A DNA stretch of 46,970 nt from Herbinix sp. (GTDB lineage: Bacteria > Bacillota > Clostridia > Lachnospirales > Lachnospiraceae), in contig JAQZBD010000054.1 of the NCBI GenBank assembly GCA_029239235.1, positions 1 through 46,970 of the forward strand, written 5' to 3'. The notes below the pieces were generated by a model. The model was not told the DNA's origin and did no database searches. It saw only the letters and a program-made list of their open reading frames with translations. Shown here in pieces: positions 46,949 through 46,970 of the stretch. Numbering within the stretch: position 1 is the stretch's first letter; every line of letters begins with the position of its first letter. Made by a program: the position numbers and the translations under genes.

Positions 46949-46964
46949 GCTGCCGAAAGGCAGC
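46949..46964 (-). other. Small hairpin upstream of atpG
   Basis: GCTGCC-tttc-GGCAGC on the minus strand lies immediately before the ribosome site of atpG. It is an intercistronic hairpin of unknown effect. Confidence 0.35.
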
Positions 46965-46970
46965 TATTAT

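Overview
The window is an AT-rich chromosomal segment from an anaerobic, endospore-forming Firmicute. The best guess is a Lachnospiraceae-type clostridium (inference from gene content; no rRNA marker is present). Evidence: a spore-germinant receptor operon, a pyruvate:ferredoxin oxidoreductase, an AsrABC sulfite reductase, a DUF4474 protein, several hemerythrin/rubrerythrin-type stress proteins, and both a V-type and an F-type ATP synthase. Most genes lie on the minus strand. I see no rRNA, tRNA, transposase, phage gene or CRISPR array.

Layout. 1-2.0 kb: a partial Gx-type membrane protein and a NusG-domain-II protein, divergent from the flavinyltransferase ApbE. 2.2-9.4 kb: an Mrp-type Fe-S carrier ATPase, a DUF4474 protein with a metallophosphoesterase, a flavin reductase, a small ferredoxin, a GNAT protein, a DUF421 protein and an M23 peptidase. 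9.4-13.4 kb: germinant receptor operon A-C-(small 2-TM protein)-B. 13.8-14.7 kb: a small unknown gene and a GC-rich palindrome of about 230 bp. 14.7-18.5 kb: a DUF3787-like small protein and PFOR. 18.7-22.8 kb: FNT channel-asrA-asrB-asrC-hemerythrin. 23.1-34.9 kb: DUF438 hemerythrin/PAS protein, APC permease, cyclase, zwf, gnd, DUF1858 protein, nitronate monooxygenase-like protein, rubrerythrin, RIC and a Crp/Fnr regulator. 35.0-43.8 kb: a nine-gene V-type ATPase operon in the order of the Enterococcus hirae ntp operon (F-I-K-E-C-G-A-B-D). 44.2 kb to the end: the atpG-atpD-atpC end of an F-type operon.

How it fits together. PFOR and ferredoxin handle low-potential electrons. AsrABC uses reductant to turn sulfite into sulfide, which the FNT channel probably exports. 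RIC, rubrerythrin, hemerythrin and the DUF438/DUF1858 proteins protect or sense Fe-S/di-iron chemistry under NO or O2. A cysteine-rich Crp/Fnr protein is a plausible regulator, with candidate sites upstream of two of these genes. zwf/gnd supply NADPH. The V-type rotor subunit carries a Na+-binding signature, so the cell may couple ATP to Na+ as well as to the ion used by its F-type enzyme.

The least explained items are the long palindrome at 14.2-14.4 kb, a two-copy three-hairpin intergenic repeat (26.1 and 30.0 kb), a 13-bp tandem array at 7.0-7.2 kb, and an apparent frame disruption at the end of the V-type A subunit gene with the ancestral tail still readable.
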